This document shows positions 6,123 to 7,028 of a stretch of 7,028 nucleotides of DNA, piece after piece. The first letter of the stretch is position 1; each line of letters starts with the position of its first letter. The position numbers and the translations under genes are program-made. The notes under the pieces are model-generated. The model saw only the letters and a program-made list of their open reading frames with translations. It had not been told where the DNA came from and ran no database searches. This DNA comes from Clostridia bacterium (GTDB lineage Bacteria; Bacillota_A; Clostridia; Christensenellales; CAG-138): NCBI GenBank assembly GCA_017394605.1, contig JAFPXU010000018.1, positions 1 through 7,028 of the forward strand. Direction: 5' to 3'.

Positions 6123-6857
6123 ATGAAGAAAAAAGGTTCTATCCTCAGCCCGATCGTAATCGTCGCAGTGCTCGTGGCGCTGCTGCTGATTACGGGCACG
6201 CACGGATCGTCCTCGGGCGGATCCGTTCTCGCGTCCACCCTGGGATCGATCGCGAAGATCCTTCTCTGGGGCGCGGTCTTGATCCTGATCCTTCTGATCG
6301 TCTTTGTGGTCGTCGTGATCATCTCGGTCAGCAGGGACAGCAAAAAGGCGGAGGGTAAAGTATCCGGAAAAGAGGACAAGACCCAGGACAAGCAGGATAC
6401 GGGACGTCCGCTGACGGCGGAGGAGCAGGCAGCGCTGAAAAAAGGCGCGCACAATCTGCTTGAACTCAGAAAACTGGGGACCAGTATCCGGGATACCGGG
6501 GTCAAGCGCGGAAGCAGCGAGATCTGCAAACTGTTCGAAAGAACGCTTCAGATCCTCAGGCAGAAGCCGGATCAGATTACCAACGCGAGACAGTGTCTGA
6601 ACTACTATATCCCGACGTTCGGGGAGATTCTGGAGAAGTATCAGAGACTGGAATCGAACGGCGCACTGACCGAGGACATGAACGCGAAGGTAATGAAGTA
6701 CCTGGAGGATATCAAGGCAGCGCTCGAAAAGCTCAACACGAAGCTTTTTGAAAATGACAAGCTGGACATGTCCGTCGAGATGAAAGCGATGAGCATCGCG
6801 TTCCAGAGGGACGGCCTGGTAGACGACAAGATGGGTCTGACCGATCTGAAACTCTGA
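6123..6857 (+). CDS. XpaC-family membrane protein (5-bromo-4-chloroindolyl phosphate hydrolysis family)
   Basis: 244-residue protein, assigned to the XpaC/PF10112-type family by its architecture and partner. Two hydrophobic segments (about 7-25 and 43-70) are separated by a short Gly/Ser loop; a charged linker (71-95) and a helical cytosolic domain follow. In that domain the stretch CKLFERTLQILRQKPDQI (135-152) followed by ARQCLNYYIPTFGEILEKY (155-173) resembles the conserved XpaC core, in which the NYYLPT-like turn leads into a long helix. The family name comes from an old indicator-dye phenotype; actual enzymatic activity is unproven. xpaC and telA (yaaN) are neighbours in B. subtilis, and the pair is thought to work together. 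Here the order is telA first. Start ATG 6123 has AAGGAG (6109-6114) eight bases upstream. TGA stop at 6855-6857, then a strong terminator. Confidence 0.82.
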   Translation: MKKKGSILSPIVIVAVLVALLLITGTHGSSSGGSVLASTLGSIAKILLWGAVLILILLIVFVVVVIISVSRDSKKAEGKVSGKEDKTQDKQDTGRPLTAEEQAALKKGAHNLLELRKLGTSIRDTGVKRGSSEICKLFERTLQILRQKPDQITNARQCLNYYIPTFGEILEKYQRLESNGALTEDMNAKVMKYLEDIKAALEKLNTKLFENDKLDMSVEMKAMSIAFQRDGLVDDKMGLTDLKL

Positions 6858-6890
6858 CGCACTCCGTCACGGGACAGCATAGAAACAGAA

Positions 6891-6933
6891 AAGGGGCTGT
6901 CTCAAAAAGGAAACGTTTTGAGGCAGTCTTTTT
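6891..6933 (+). terminator. Intrinsic terminator of the telA-xpaC operon (or left-end hairpin of a mobile element)
   Basis: GGCTGTCTCAAAA (6895-6907) pairs with TTTTGAGGCAGTC (6916-6928) through 13 pairs, two of them G-U, around an 8-base loop, and five Ts follow (6929-6933). The stem can be extended by AAGG (6891-6894) pairing with the T-run. It begins 33 bases after the xpaC stop. The GGGGCTGTCTCAAAA core is a kind of sequence I associate with repeated terminator or insertion-sequence ends in gut Bacillota, but that cannot be verified here. Confidence 0.85.
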
Positions 6934-6952
6934 CATTGGAAAAGAAGCCAGA

Positions 6953-6993
6953 ATACCAAAGAAGCAGAACCCGGAGGCCCTGCTCTTTGGTAT
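6953..6993. repeat. Long inverted repeat ending in a TATAAT box
   Basis: ATACCAAAGAAGCAG (6953-6967) and CTGCTCTTTGGTAT (6980-6993) are complementary over 14 pairs with one bulged A, around a 12-base GC-rich loop. The right arm runs into TATAAT (6991-6996), and AATTTTC follows, so it resembles a terminator with a poor T-run or an operator overlapping a promoter. Lies in the gene-free tail of the window (6934-7028). Confidence 0.6.
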
Positions 6994-7000
6994 AATTTTC

Positions 7001-7028
7001 TTGTGACAAAACTACAAAAAGAATATAG
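7001..7028 (+). promoter_or_regulatory. Possible promoter running off the right edge
   Basis: TTGTGA (7001-7006) is followed after 17 bases by TATAG (7024-7028), where the window ends, so only five bases of a potential -10 can be seen. Together with the TATAAT at 6991-6996 this suggests that a new + strand gene starts shortly beyond the window. The AT-rich composition here contrasts with the GC-rich coding DNA. Weak evidence. Confidence 0.25.

Noticed and set aside
4799..6529. A 576-codon open frame on the minus strand, antisense to the telA-like and xpaC-like genes
   Set aside because: It overlaps two genes with clear families and good ribosome binding sites. Its composition (Leu/Arg/Val/Phe/Asp-rich, no motif) is what the complement of Lys/Glu-rich GC-biased codons gives. 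No Shine-Dalgarno or promoter supports it.

Overview
The window reads as a stretch of chromosome from a fairly GC-rich member of the Bacillota, most likely a gut- or rumen-type Clostridia (Lachnospiraceae-like). The basis is AGGAGG-type ribosome binding sites, short hairpin terminators with T-runs, TATAAT promoters, and the protein families present, including a telA/xpaC pair typical of Gram-positives. This placement is an inference from gene content and style; there is no rRNA or other marker gene. All six convincing protein genes plus the 5'-truncated one are on the + strand.

Region 1 (1-2932) holds sugar/hydroxy-acid metabolism and a carrier-protein activator. The window opens inside gnd (decarboxylating 6-phosphogluconate dehydrogenase, C-terminal 294 residues), which ends in a clean intrinsic terminator (894-918). 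Immediately after the terminator comes a LarA-superfamily gene (930-2207), a probable nickel-pincer-dependent 2-hydroxy-acid racemase/epimerase with all the recognisable catalytic residues. It is followed with overlapping or near-overlapping ends by an Sfp-type 4'-phosphopantetheinyl transferase (about 2234-2932).

Region 2 (2910-4701): a near-consensus promoter (TTGCGA-N17-TATAAT) overlaps the end of the transferase gene and drives a 135-residue small protein. That protein has a hydrophobic N-terminus, one EF-hand/dockerin-like calcium loop and a Lys/Glu-rich amphipathic helix. A terminator hairpin (3398-3441) follows, and only 9 bases after its T-run a polytopic membrane protein with a DUF218 (YdcF/SanA-like) domain begins (3451-4701).

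Region 3 (4702-6933): an AT-rich intergenic region with two inverted repeats and a TATAAT box leads into a two-gene operon. It encodes a TelA/YaaN-family protein (4835-6085) and a two-helix membrane protein of the XpaC family (6123-6857), closed by a strong terminator.

Region 4 (6934-7028) has no gene. It holds a second large inverted repeat that ends in TATAAT and a possible promoter running off the window. It looks like the upstream part of another unit, possibly an insertion sequence, but this cannot be decided from 95 bases.

I did not find a CRISPR array, tRNA or rRNA gene, or an obvious defence or toxin-antitoxin system. The most unusual items are the EF-hand small protein, terminators placed directly against the next start codon (twice), the gnd / LarA-homologue adjacency, and the inverted repeat overlapping the telA promoter.
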